Source of the DNA: CAYLMG01 sp964493425
GTDB lineage: Bacteria; Planctomycetota; Phycisphaerae; Sedimentisphaerales; Anaerobacaceae
DNA length: 57,730 bases
Assembly: GCA_964493425.1 (NCBI GenBank)
Contig: CAZBMW010000016.1
Coordinates: forward strand, 1 to 57,730
Reading direction: 5' to 3'
Shown here in pieces: positions 25,791-34,456 of this stretch. Both the position numbers and the translations under genes were made by a program. Numbering within the stretch: the stretch's first letter is position 1; the number at the start of each line of letters is the position of its first letter. The notes beneath the pieces are model-generated. The model made no database searches and was not told the DNA's origin. It was given only the letters and a program-made list of their open reading frames with translations.

Positions 25791-27446
25791 ATGGAAGCGA
25801 TTTTAGCACAAGGAGTAAGTTTGACCAGCGGAGATATCATCGTATTCATTGCTTTCTTTGGCGTTGTGGTCGGTGTGAGTATGTTCAAGAGCCGCCGGGA
25901 AAAGACCAGCGAGGATTTCTTCCTGGCCAGCCGAGGATTATTCTGGCCATTAATAGGACTTTCATTGATTGCCGCCAATATTTCCACTGAACATTTCGTT
26001 GGTATGGCCGGACAGGGAGCCGGTATCGCCGGTATGGCAATAGCGAGCTATGAATGGATGGCAGCAATAACGCTTGTTGTTGTGGCGTTGTACTTTTTGC
26101 CTAAGTTCCTTCGCACAGGAATATTTACAATTCCTCAGTATTTGGAGTATCGTTACGATGCTTCAGCTCGTGCCTTTATGGCAATTTTGACGGTATTTAC
26201 ATACGTTCTTGTGACAATCTCAACTGTTATATACTCCGGTGGCCTTACCCTGCAGACCATTTTTGGCGACTTGAACAATACCAATCACCTGATTTACGGC
26301 ATTATAGCCATTGCTGCTATTGCTTCTCTCTATACAGTCTGGGGCGGCCTGAAAGCTGTTGCCTGGGCGGATTTGTTCCAGGGTTCTGCTTTAATAATCG
26401 GCGGTGCGATTACTGTGTTTATCGGTTTCAAGGCGATTGGTGTAAAGCCGTTCTTCGAAGCTAATTCAGATAAGATGCACATGATACTGCCCAAGGACCA
26501 TCCGGTTTTGCCCTGGACGGCTTTGGTCATCGGCCTGTGGATTCCAAATTTTTATTACTGGGGATTAAATCAATATATTTGTCAGCGTACACTGGCTGCC
26601 AAGACTCTACGACAGGGACAATTGGGTGTGATTTTTGCAGCGGCCCTGAAGCTTCTTATCCCCTTCATAATTATTCTGCCCGGTATTATGGCGATACATC
26701 TTTATAAAGACCAAATGTTTGTAAACGGTGAGCTTAAAACCGATGCCGCTTACCCCCTGCTGATTAAACAGCTTGTTGGCCCGGGTGTAAGAGCATTCAT
26801 CTTCGCCGCAATCAGCGGCGCGGTAATAAGCTCTCTGGCCTCTATGCTCAACTCGGCATCGACCATTTTCACCATTGACCTTATGAAGCGCCATTTTTAT
26901 AAGGATGCGTCCGAAAGAACCTTGATTACTATCGGCCGGATATCTACGCTTGTCTTTGTCGTTATAGGTGGAATCATAGCCTTCTTCGTTAAGGACTTTC
27001 CGACCGGCATATTTACCTTTATTCAGGAATTTCAGGGCTTCATTTCACCAGGCATTTTGGCGGCATTTCTGTTTGGCTTTATTGTCAAACGGGCACCACG
27101 AAAGGCCGGTATAGCAGCCCTGATTTCCAGCGTTATTGTCTATTCGCTTCTGTTGATATTCTTCAGCGGCTACGAGGTATTCAGCTCCATCAGTTCTATT
27201 CTTGAGCCTCTGTTCAAAGGTATGGGGCTTGAAGGCGTCCCGACGATTGCGTTCTTAAATCGTATTGCAATCAATTTTGTTGCGGCTCTTGTTGTTATGG
27301 CAGTTATGCGTATCGCAAAGCCGCTCCCGGAGCCGATTAAGATGCCGGTCAGGGAAGAATTCGATATGAAGCCGACTTCTTCGGTGCTCTGGCTTGGCCT
27401 GGGCGTTATCGCAATCACCTTATTACTTTACATAATTTTCTGGTAA
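25791..27446 (+). CDS. Sodium/solute symporter (SSS/SLC5 family), SGLT-like
   Basis: 551 residues from ATG 25791, preceded by GGAAGGAT; an in-frame TTG at 25764 is less likely. About 13-14 hydrophobic helices. SKTSEDFFLASR-type sequence (KTSEDFFLASRGLFWPLIG) near the N-terminus, YRYDASARAF, and VWGGLKAVAWADLFQG (about 195) are SSS signatures; SGAVISSLASMLNSAS (about 350) is the conserved Na+-site region. The sugar-transporting vSGLT-like branch is most similar. The galactokinase-like gene starts 18 nt downstream, which suggests that galactose or a related sugar is the substrate. Confidence 0.88.
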   Translation: MEAILAQGVSLTSGDIIVFIAFFGVVVGVSMFKSRREKTSEDFFLASRGLFWPLIGLSLIAANISTEHFVGMAGQGAGIAGMAIASYEWMAAITLVVVALYFLPKFLRTGIFTIPQYLEYRYDASARAFMAILTVFTYVLVTISTVIYSGGLTLQTIFGDLNNTNHLIYGIIAIAAIASLYTVWGGLKAVAWADLFQGSALIIGGAITVFIGFKAIGVKPFFEANSDKMHMILPKDHPVLPWTALVIGLWIPNFYYWGLNQYICQRTLAAKTLRQGQLGVIFAAALKLLIPFIIILPGIMAIHLYKDQMFVNGELKTDAAYPLLIKQLVGPGVRAFIFAAISGAVISSLASMLNSASTIFTIDLMKRHFYKDASERTLITIGRISTLVFVVIGGIIAFFVKDFPTGIFTFIQEFQGFISPGILAAFLFGFIVKRAPRKAGIAALISSVIVYSLLLIFFSGYEVFSSISSILEPLFKGMGLEGVPTIAFLNRIAINFVAALVVMAVMRIAKPLPEPIKMPVREEFDMKPTSSVLWLGLGVIAITLLLYIIFW

Positions 27447-27464
27447 TCAAGAGGTGTCGAGCAA

Positions 27465-28709
27465 ATGTTACTTGATAAAGAAGAGCAAAAAGCAATTCAG
27501 ACGATTAAACAGCTTGCTGCAAAACAAAAAATCGATATAGCAGGCGGCAAAATCAGAAGAACCTCCTCGCGGTTTTGTCTCGGCGTTGAGCATGGCGACT
27601 ATAACGGTACAGAGCTTTTCGGCGTGGGCACAGACCGGTTCATCTGGATGGCATATAAACCCAGCGGCTCCGACAAATGCAGGCTCTTCAGTGGCAATTT
27701 CGCTGACGACGGTGTGATTGAATTCAGCCTGGGCAGTGTCCCCGAACCGAAATCGCCTGAGATTGCCGATACCTGGGCGAGATTCCCGTACGGCGCAGAA
27801 TTTATCCTACGAAGGGAAGGCTTCGAGCTCAAACAGGGTATCAACGCCGCTATATGGGGTAACATTCCCGGCGGCGGTATGAGCAGAAGCGCATCGCTTA
27901 CACTGAATCTGATATTGTCACTACTTGACGTTAACGAGATAAAAGTAAAGGACGATTTCAAAATTATCGATATGGCCCAGGCTGTGGAGAACGATTACGT
28001 CGGCTCGCCCTGCGGCCAGCTCGACCAGATAATGATATACTTTTCTAAAGAGGCGATGGGGACACATTACAACCCGAAAGACCGCTCAATAAAATACGTC
28101 CCGCTTGGCAAAGCTGCTTCTGATTTTAGAATCGTTGGCCTCGATACGGGCACTGTCAGGCCGGGACTGGAAAAATCAACGTATAAAATTCGCAGGGCTG
28201 AATGTGAGCAGCTCGTCTCAATACTCCAAAAAGATGGTTACAAAATAAAATGCCTTGCAGATATCACTGACGAAAAACTCTACGATGAAATAATGGCCAA
28301 ATACTCAGAAAAGTATGCTGACCTTTGTGACAGGCTCAAATATATCTTCGGCGCGCAGAAGCGCTTTTATCAGATGCTCGATGCCTGGAAGGCAGGTGAT
28401 ATCGAAAAAGTCGGTGCGATTTTCAGAGAGGATGGAATCGGCCTGCGTGACGATTACAAAATCAGCGGGCCTGAGCTTGAGACTATGTGCGATATCGCCC
28501 GCTCGGTTGAAGGCTGTCTCGGCGAGAGAATGTTGGGCGGCGGTGACAAGGGGGCATCAGGCGCAATCGTAAAGGCTGAAAGCGTCGATGAGCTCAAAAA
28601 GGCTGTCGAGACAGACTATCCGCGGCTCCAGCCGGATTACGCCGATAAATTTGCTGTGCATATCTGTAAAGTGGTTGACGGGATAAAGGTATTCGATATT
28701 AAAAACTGA
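27465..28709 (+). CDS. GHMP-family sugar kinase, galactokinase-like
   Basis: 414 residues. Motif 1 GVEHGDYNGTELFGVGTDR (about 38-55) corresponds to the galactokinase GEHTDYNGG region, motif 2 IPGGGMSRSASL (about 132-143) is the ATP phosphate-binding loop, CGQLDQIM (about 186) contains the catalytic Asp, and GERMLGGGDKGASGAIV (about 355-370) is motif 3. The motifs are recognisable but deviate from classical GalK (VEHGD for GEHTD, SRSASL for LSSSAAL), so another sugar or sugar derivative is possible. GAGGTG precedes the ATG. Cotranscribed with the symporter upstream and pyrK downstream (gap of a few nt). Confidence 0.82.
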   Translation: MLLDKEEQKAIQTIKQLAAKQKIDIAGGKIRRTSSRFCLGVEHGDYNGTELFGVGTDRFIWMAYKPSGSDKCRLFSGNFADDGVIEFSLGSVPEPKSPEIADTWARFPYGAEFILRREGFELKQGINAAIWGNIPGGGMSRSASLTLNLILSLLDVNEIKVKDDFKIIDMAQAVENDYVGSPCGQLDQIMIYFSKEAMGTHYNPKDRSIKYVPLGKAASDFRIVGLDTGTVRPGLEKSTYKIRRAECEQLVSILQKDGYKIKCLADITDEKLYDEIMAKYSEKYADLCDRLKYIFGAQKRFYQMLDAWKAGDIEKVGAIFREDGIGLRDDYKISGPELETMCDIARSVEGCLGERMLGGGDKGASGAIVKAESVDELKKAVETDYPRLQPDYADKFAVHICKVVDGIKVFDIKN

Positions 28710-28739
28710 AGAAAATTGTCAGCCGAAAAAACAAAAGTT

Positions 28740-29630
28740 ATGAAAAAAGGGCCTTTCAACGCTCTGGTAAAATCCAACAAGCAGACAGGTGAGTGTTTTT
28801 ACCGGCTTGACCTGGAATTTGCCGGTGCCGGAGCCGATGCCTTCGCAAAAACCATCCCCGGCCAGTTTGCCGAAGTCGATTTAAGCAAAACCGCCCTGCC
28901 GTCACCCAATGCAATATCAGCAGAGTTAAAAGACAAGCTCAACAGAAAGATTATTTTGCGCAGGCCCTTCAGCCTCTGTGATATTGTTGTTACTGGTGGA
29001 AGGACAATCGCTGAGATGCTCTACCGCGTGGTCGGGCCTGCAACACTTAGAATGACGACATTGAAACCGGACGACAGCGTGAGCGTAATCGGGCCGCTGG
29101 GTAATGGCTTTACAGTGCCGAAAGAAAAAAAACTGGCTGTTCTCGTCGCCGGCGGTATGGGTAGCCCCCCTGTGCAGCATCTGGCAAACATTCTCGCCAG
29201 AAATTATCCCGATATCGAAGTCATAGCAATAGCCGGTGCCAAAACCAAAGACAAGCTTCCCTTCGATACCGGCAATTTTTCCAAATGCGGTACCAAGTGT
29301 ATGCTCACAACCGATGACGGCTCTGCAGGGCTGGCCGGCTTCGTCACCGGGCCGCTCGAAAAATTCCTCGATGAAAACCAAAAGCAAAAAGAGAATCTCA
29401 TTATTTACGCCTGCGGCCCGGAAGAGATGCTCGCAAAGGTAGCTGACATTGCGAACGGTAGAGATATCGATTGTCAGATTAGTATGGAAAGAATGATGGC
29501 CTGCGGTTTCGGCATCTGCCAAGGCTGTGCCGTCGAGTGTAAGCTCGAAGCCTCGAACGAAACCATATATAAAATGTGCTGCACCGACGGCCCAGTATTC
29601 GATAGTAAAGAAATAGTGTTTAGTGTTTAG
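28740..29630 (+). CDS. pyrK: Dihydroorotate dehydrogenase B, electron transfer subunit
   Basis: 296 residues from ATG 28740; an in-frame TTG at 28716 could add 8. Ferredoxin reductase-like: FAD-binding barrel with RRPFSLCDI (about 87), NAD-binding region GPLGNGFTVP and VAGGMGSPPVQHL (about 120-150), and a C-terminal 2Fe-2S site with cysteines in MACGFGICQGCAVEC and MCCTDGPVF. It passes electrons from PyrD's FMN to NAD+ in pyrimidine synthesis. Its last codons and stop lie inside a heptamer-periodic repeat shared with the pyrD leader. pyrD follows within 20 nt, as expected for the PyrD-PyrK heterotetramer. Confidence 0.93.
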   Translation: MKKGPFNALVKSNKQTGECFYRLDLEFAGAGADAFAKTIPGQFAEVDLSKTALPSPNAISAELKDKLNRKIILRRPFSLCDIVVTGGRTIAEMLYRVVGPATLRMTTLKPDDSVSVIGPLGNGFTVPKEKKLAVLVAGGMGSPPVQHLANILARNYPDIEVIAIAGAKTKDKLPFDTGNFSKCGTKCMLTTDDGSAGLAGFVTGPLEKFLDENQKQKENLIIYACGPEEMLAKVADIANGRDIDCQISMERMMACGFGICQGCAVECKLEASNETIYKMCCTDGPVFDSKEIVFSV

Positions 29631-29648
29631 TCTCGAGTTTTTAGTCGT
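29614..29648 (+). repeat. Heptamer-periodic tandem DNA across the pyrK stop and pyrD start
   Basis: Five successive 7-nt units: TAGTGTT, TAGTGTT, TAGTCTC, GAGTTTT, TAGTCGT. The second unit supplies the final Val codon region and the third the pyrK stop; the array runs into the GTG start of pyrD. A longer array of the same period sits at 44649-44745. Confidence 0.6.
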
Positions 29649-30582
29649 GGAAGAAAAAATTAATTTATCGGTGGATTTTGCGGGATTGAAGCTGGTGAAT
29701 CCGGTCTTTACGGCCTCGGGGACGTGCGGCTATGCCGACGAGCTTACCGATTTTTTTGACTTAAACTCGCTCGGCGGATTCATTACAAAAAGCATAACAG
29801 CCGAACCCCGCAAAGGCAACCCCGACCCGAGAATAGTCGAGACTGATTCGGCAATGTTAAATGCCATAGGACTTGCCAATATCGGCCTGAAAAAATTCGT
29901 CGAAGAGAAAACGCCCATCCTCGAAAAATTCAAACCCGTCGTCTTCGTCAATATCGCCGGAGAAACAATTGATGAATATATTACAGTGGCTGAAAAACTA
30001 TCGAAAGAAAAAGCAATCGCAGGTCTCGAGCTAAACATAAGCTGCCCGAATGTCAAAAAAGGCGGTATAACTTTCGGGACCGAGCCGAAACAGGTCGAAC
30101 AAATCACAAGAGCGGTCAAAACCGCCAGCTCTAACAAGGTACTAATGGTAAAATTAACACCCTCGGTAACGGACATAAGCGAAATCGCACAAGCAGCTAT
30201 CGAGGCAGGTGCGGACGCACTCAGCCTGATAAACACCTTCACAGCGATGGTAATTGATATCGAGACGCAAAGGCCGGTACTTGCCAATCGCACAGGCGGC
30301 CTGTCGGGGCCTGCGATAAAGCCCATCGCTGTCTATCTTGTCAATAAGGTGTATAATGAGGTCGCGAAAAAAGCAAAAGTGCCGCTGCTGGGGATGGGCG
30401 GTATCAGAACAGCGTCGGATGCACTCGAATTTATAATCGCGGGTGCATCGGCAATAGCTGTGGGGACATGGAATTTTATCGAGCCGGACAGTTGCAAAAA
30501 AATAATCGAAGGTATAAAAGAGTATTGTAAGAAAAAGAAAATATCAAAAGTATCACAGCTGACCGGAACACTGAAGAGCTAA
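29647..30582 (+). CDS. pyrD: Dihydroorotate dehydrogenase B, catalytic subunit
   Basis: 311 residues from GTG 29647, which gives the expected start VEEKINLSVDFAGLKLVNP; an upstream GTG at 29623 would translate only repeat DNA. Class 1B FMN enzyme: GTCGYADELTDFFDLNSLG, NISCPNVKKGG (about 133), VKLTPSV (about 168), GGLSGPAIKP (about 213) and MGGIRTASDALEFIIAGASA (about 240-260) are the conserved FMN- and substrate-binding elements. The catalytic base in class 1B is a Cys; a Cys occurs in the ISCPN motif and in TCGYAD, and the one in the active loop was not assigned. Oxidises dihydroorotate to orotate, handing electrons to PyrK. Confidence 0.93.
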   Translation: MEEKINLSVDFAGLKLVNPVFTASGTCGYADELTDFFDLNSLGGFITKSITAEPRKGNPDPRIVETDSAMLNAIGLANIGLKKFVEEKTPILEKFKPVVFVNIAGETIDEYITVAEKLSKEKAIAGLELNISCPNVKKGGITFGTEPKQVEQITRAVKTASSNKVLMVKLTPSVTDISEIAQAAIEAGADALSLINTFTAMVIDIETQRPVLANRTGGLSGPAIKPIAVYLVNKVYNEVAKKAKVPLLGMGGIRTASDALEFIIAGASAIAVGTWNFIEPDSCKKIIEGIKEYCKKKKISKVSQLTGTLKS

Positions 30583-30586
30583 AAAA

Positions 30587-30886
30587 ATGGAAACACTGAA
30601 ACAATTGCGGGACTATTTCCCGACCGCCGTTTTTACCGGCAAAAGTCTTGTATTTATAAGCGAGGACTGGCGGGTAGAGCTGACCGAGCACAAGGAAAGC
30701 GATTTCAGCAAACAGCAGCATCAGGCCTCCGTCATAAGAGTAAGAATCTTCAAAAAAGCATTGAACGGAGATTACATAGGCGGACATTTCGAGGATTTTC
30801 AGATTGAATCGTTGGGCGAATTAGCAGAGCAGATCGAAAAATACGTTCAGATGGCAATAGGCAGCAATTTGAAGGAACCGGAATAA
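30587..30886 (+). CDS. Small unknown protein in the pyr operon
   Basis: 99 residues, not recognised; no signal peptide or membrane helix. It begins 5 nt after the pyrD stop and ends 14 nt before the DUF167 gene, so it is clearly in the operon. Compact alpha/beta look: helix (1-9), strands (17-50 with VIRVRIFKKAL), C-terminal helix (75-95). No motif points to a function. Confidence 0.7.
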   Translation: METLKQLRDYFPTAVFTGKSLVFISEDWRVELTEHKESDFSKQQHQASVIRVRIFKKALNGDYIGGHFEDFQIESLGELAEQIEKYVQMAIGSNLKEPE

Positions 30887-30899
30887 AAGGACAGACGAT

Positions 30900-31208
30900 T
30901 TGGGACAAACAACCGAGCTGAAAGTTCAGGACACAGACGGAGCTGTGGTTTTCAAAGTAAAGGTCGTACCGGCCGGCAGCAGAAACCAAATAGCTGGCGT
31001 ACTCGATGGTATGGTAAAAATCAAGGTGACATCGCCTGCTGAAAAAGGCAAAGCCAACCAGGCTCTTATAAATTTCCTTGCAAAACTGCTCAACATCAAA
31101 AAAAATCAGCTCAGTATAATTTCAGGCCAAACAAGCAGGACTAAGCAAATACGCGTTTTATCAATATCGGCCAAAACATTGCTCAAAAAGCTCGGGCTGA
31201 ATAAATAA
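30900..31208 (+). CDS. DUF167 / YggU family protein
   Basis: 102 residues. VFKVKVVPAGSRNQIAGVLDGMVKIKVTSPAEKGKAN is the diagnostic YggU/DUF167 block, followed by LLNIKKNQLSIISGQTSRTKQIRV. A TTG start at 30900 is preceded by AAAGGA. The family has a known small alpha/beta fold but no established function. Part of the rightward operon; the MATE gene starts 11 nt later. Confidence 0.9.
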   Translation: MGQTTELKVQDTDGAVVFKVKVVPAGSRNQIAGVLDGMVKIKVTSPAEKGKANQALINFLAKLLNIKKNQLSIISGQTSRTKQIRVLSISAKTLLKKLGLNK

Positions 31209-31218
31209 AGGCCTCACG

Positions 31219-32646
31219 ATGACAAAAGAAACAGGATTGCTTATAAAAGATACGGCCAAAGAAGAGACTTCACTGGGATATATGCTCAAAATCGCCGGCC
31301 CGATGATAATAGCGGCGAGCTCATACACGCTTATGCAGTTCATCGACAGGATGATGGTATCTCACTACAGCGAGGATTCGATAGCAGCAATACTTCCTGC
31401 GAGTATGGTCAGTTTCGTCCCCGCCAGTTTTGCGCTGGGGGTAATGACGACCGTCAATACATTTGTCAGCCAATGCCTCGGCAGAGGAGAGAAGAAGGAC
31501 TGCTCAAACTATTTCTGGCAGGCGGTTTATATGGGCCTTCTGTACTCCGCGATAACCTTTTCTTTTATGTGGCCGACCGCAAGCCGGATTTTCAGAATGA
31601 TGGCACAGCCGGAATCAATTATAGGCCTTGAGGTTACATATTTTCGGATAATGATATTATCCCAGTTTGTAGTAATATTAATGTGGGCAACGAACCATTT
31701 TTTTATGGGCATTCATCGGCCCGTAATATCGATGTACACCGCCGTCATAAGCCAGGTTGTTAATGTAATAGCAAACTATGTGCTTATATTCGGCAAGTTC
31801 GGTTTTCCCGAAATGGGTCTTGCAGGAGCTGGCTGGGGGACATTGATAGGCTCAGTAGTCGGGGCAGGACTGCGAATGTCTGTCTTCCTCGGTAAAGGTA
31901 TTAACAGCGAATTCAAGAGCAGGAGCAGCCTGAAAATCGATTTTAAAAAGATGCTTAGTCTTTTGAAAATCGGCTCGGCAGCCGGTTTTGCATTTATGAT
32001 AAATACTGCACTTCTCGGAGCAATACTATTCAGGCTGATAGGCGGTTTCGGCACCGAAGCTCTGGCCGCAACAAGCGCGGTATATTCCTGCACCGCCCTG
32101 TCGTTTATGCCGGCCGTCGGTGTGAGCATCGCCCTGACCGCCGCGGTAGGTAAATCAATCGGAAAGAAACGAAAAGATATTGCCGTCAAGCAGACAAGTG
32201 TATGCCTCAAGATATCACTTTTGTATATGGGAATAGTCGGGACACTCTTTTTTACATTCAGAGAACAGATAATAGCAGCCTGGAAGCTCGGCGAGACGGC
32301 AACGGATATCGGGGCAAAAATATTAATATGTGCAGCTATATTTCAGGTGTTCGATGCAGCCGTTTTGACGTACAGCGGTGCTCTTCGCGGAGCCGGTGAC
32401 ACGTTATGGCTCGGCTTTATCTCGGCAGTCGGTGCCATATTTGTTCTCGGCGGAGGCGGCTGGCTGATTGTAAAACTTTTCCCAAACCTAGGAGCGATAG
32501 GTCCCTGGATAGCCTATACGGTTCATATTATAATTGTCGGTATAGCAAACCGATGGCGGTTTAAAAGCAACAAGTGGATGCGTATAGATTTATTCAAGCG
32601 CAGGCCGGCTGGTCTGCCAACGGAAATTGAGCCGCTTATCGAGTAG
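31219..32646 (+). CDS. MATE family multidrug/Na+ (or H+) antiporter
   Basis: 475 residues, about 12 hydrophobic helices in two related bundles. MLKIAGPMIIAASSYTLMQFIDRMMVSHY at the N-terminus, GVMTTVNTFVSQCLGRGEKKD (about 75-95) and the second-half counterpart VGVSIALTAAVGKSIGKKRKD (about 300-320) are typical MATE sequences, as is YSGALRGAGDT (about 385). Exports cationic or polar compounds, possibly lipid-linked ones, across the inner membrane. Substrate unknown. The last 20 residues are polar and cytoplasmic. Confidence 0.92.
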   Translation: MTKETGLLIKDTAKEETSLGYMLKIAGPMIIAASSYTLMQFIDRMMVSHYSEDSIAAILPASMVSFVPASFALGVMTTVNTFVSQCLGRGEKKDCSNYFWQAVYMGLLYSAITFSFMWPTASRIFRMMAQPESIIGLEVTYFRIMILSQFVVILMWATNHFFMGIHRPVISMYTAVISQVVNVIANYVLIFGKFGFPEMGLAGAGWGTLIGSVVGAGLRMSVFLGKGINSEFKSRSSLKIDFKKMLSLLKIGSAAGFAFMINTALLGAILFRLIGGFGTEALAATSAVYSCTALSFMPAVGVSIALTAAVGKSIGKKRKDIAVKQTSVCLKISLLYMGIVGTLFFTFREQIIAAWKLGETATDIGAKILICAAIFQVFDAAVLTYSGALRGAGDTLWLGFISAVGAIFVLGGGGWLIVKLFPNLGAIGPWIAYTVHIIIVGIANRWRFKSNKWMRIDLFKRRPAGLPTEIEPLIE

Positions 32647-32682
32647 AATTGCAGCCGATTTTTGACGATAATAACAGAGGCA

Positions 32683-34284
32683 ATGAAAAAAATAATTGGA
32701 ACAATCCTGTTTTTCATCTCGTTACAGACGGTTTCAGCTGGAACTGAGCCGCTTGCGAATGAAAATAAGGACGGCTTATACGCAAAATCGATTTCACAGG
32801 TGCTTAGATTAGAGCCTGAGCAAATAGATATAGGCATAGCCGCGCTGATTATCTCGGAGCAGTGGAGCGATATGGTTGCCGGCCGACGGCATCAGGAGCG
32901 ACTGGATGAAATGGCCTATGAGATTCGAGACCGGCTCCAGGCCAAGAAACTGCCCGTAAACTATCAGGCTATCCCTGTAATAAACGAGTATCTGTTTGAT
33001 GAGCTTGGTTTCGGGGCTGTGCAGCAGGCCGATGACCCCAACGATTTGTTTTTACACTCGGTCCTGAAAAACAGACGCGGATATTGTCTGAGCCTTTCAA
33101 TTCTTTATCTGGCGATAGGTGAAAGACTGGGACTGCCTTTATACGGCGTTGTCGTGCCGGGACACTTTTTTATCAGGTATGATGACGGCGAGGTTAGATT
33201 CAATATTGAGACGACAAGCAAAGGCGGCAGTGCTCCGGACGAGCATTATATAGATAAATTTAATGTGCCCGAGCACAGAGAAAACAGCATTTATATGCTC
33301 AATTTAAATCCTCTGCAGACTATCGGATGCTTTTTCAACAATCTCGGAAACAGTTATCTCGCCGTCGGCAATACAGCCCAGGCACAGCTCGCTCTCGAAA
33401 AGGCGGTAAGAATAAATCCCTCACTGGTCGAATCCAGAACAAATCTCGGTAATATTTATCTGCAGACAGACAGGATTGATGATGCCATATCTGAGTACAA
33501 ATATTCTCTTAAATTCAACAGGAACGATGCCGGTACGCATAATAACCTGGGTAATGCTTATGTAAAAAAAGGTCAGCTCAACGATGCGGCTGCCGAGTAT
33601 TCTTCAGCAATCAGGCTGGACCCAAAATTTATCGACGCATATAAAAACCTGGCAATCATATATTGCGAGCAGCAATTTTACCAAAAAGCGATAGCCAAAC
33701 TACGCCAGGCACTGATTATGGAGCCAAAAAATTACGAGCTGTATCTGCAGCTTGGTGAAGTTTTCAGAAAAAGCAAAGACCTCAATCAGGCTGTAATTGA
33801 GTACAAAAAGGCGCTTGGATATAATCGTGACAGTTCCGAGGCGTATCTTGGACTCGGGCTCTGCTACAAGGAATTAGGATTAGTCGATGAAGAGATTGCA
33901 GCATATAACAATGCCCTGGCCATCGAACCGCAAATGGTTGCGGCCCTTACGAATCTGGGCAATGCGTACTTCGGCAAGAAAGACTTCGATGAGGCTATTA
34001 TACTATATAAACAGGTACTGGCGCTAAGTCCAGATGAAGCACCTCTTTACTACAATCTGGGCGCTGCATACTCGAATAAAGAAGATTTTATACAGGCAAA
34101 AGATGCATACCTCAAAGCCGTCGAGATTTCGCCCGATCTCGGTGACGCTCATTACGGCCTGGCTTACTGCTTCTATAATATGAAAGACTATGACTCTTCC
34201 TGGAGACATCTGAAAATTGCAGAGAAGCTCGGCATTGAAATTGACAAACAGCTAATGAAGGCGGTTGAGAGAGAAGCAAACTAA
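32683..34284 (+). CDS. Secreted transglutaminase-like / TPR repeat protein
   Basis: About 533 residues from ATG 32683 (AGAGG just upstream), giving a clear signal peptide MKKIIGTILFFISLQTVSAG. Residues about 30-190 form a SirB1/transglutaminase-like domain: the Cys in NRRGYCLSLSILYLAIGERLGLP, His in VVPGHFFIRYDD and a following acidic residue fit the Cys-His-Asp triad. From about 215 to 520 there are about nine TPR units (NNLGNAYVKKGQLNDAAAEY, LYYNLGAAYSNKEDFIQAKDAY and similar). Probably a periplasmic scaffold or peptide-bond-acting protein. It follows the MATE gene by 36 nt. Confidence 0.83.
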   Translation: MKKIIGTILFFISLQTVSAGTEPLANENKDGLYAKSISQVLRLEPEQIDIGIAALIISEQWSDMVAGRRHQERLDEMAYEIRDRLQAKKLPVNYQAIPVINEYLFDELGFGAVQQADDPNDLFLHSVLKNRRGYCLSLSILYLAIGERLGLPLYGVVVPGHFFIRYDDGEVRFNIETTSKGGSAPDEHYIDKFNVPEHRENSIYMLNLNPLQTIGCFFNNLGNSYLAVGNTAQAQLALEKAVRINPSLVESRTNLGNIYLQTDRIDDAISEYKYSLKFNRNDAGTHNNLGNAYVKKGQLNDAAAEYSSAIRLDPKFIDAYKNLAIIYCEQQFYQKAIAKLRQALIMEPKNYELYLQLGEVFRKSKDLNQAVIEYKKALGYNRDSSEAYLGLGLCYKELGLVDEEIAAYNNALAIEPQMVAALTNLGNAYFGKKDFDEAIILYKQVLALSPDEAPLYYNLGAAYSNKEDFIQAKDAYLKAVEISPDLGDAHYGLAYCFYNMKDYDSSWRHLKIAEKLGIEIDKQLMKAVEREAN

Positions 34285-34456
34285 TCAGCAAACCTTTAAA
34301 AGATTGTCAGACAAATCATAAGACGGCCTGAAGAATCCCCCACCTTCATTTAAATAACGCTTATTATCCGGTATCAAGCAAAAATTATTGATTTCAGGAT
34401 TGTTTGTATTTATACTAATGCAAATTGAAGATACCGTTATTTTGGAGGGCCTTATA

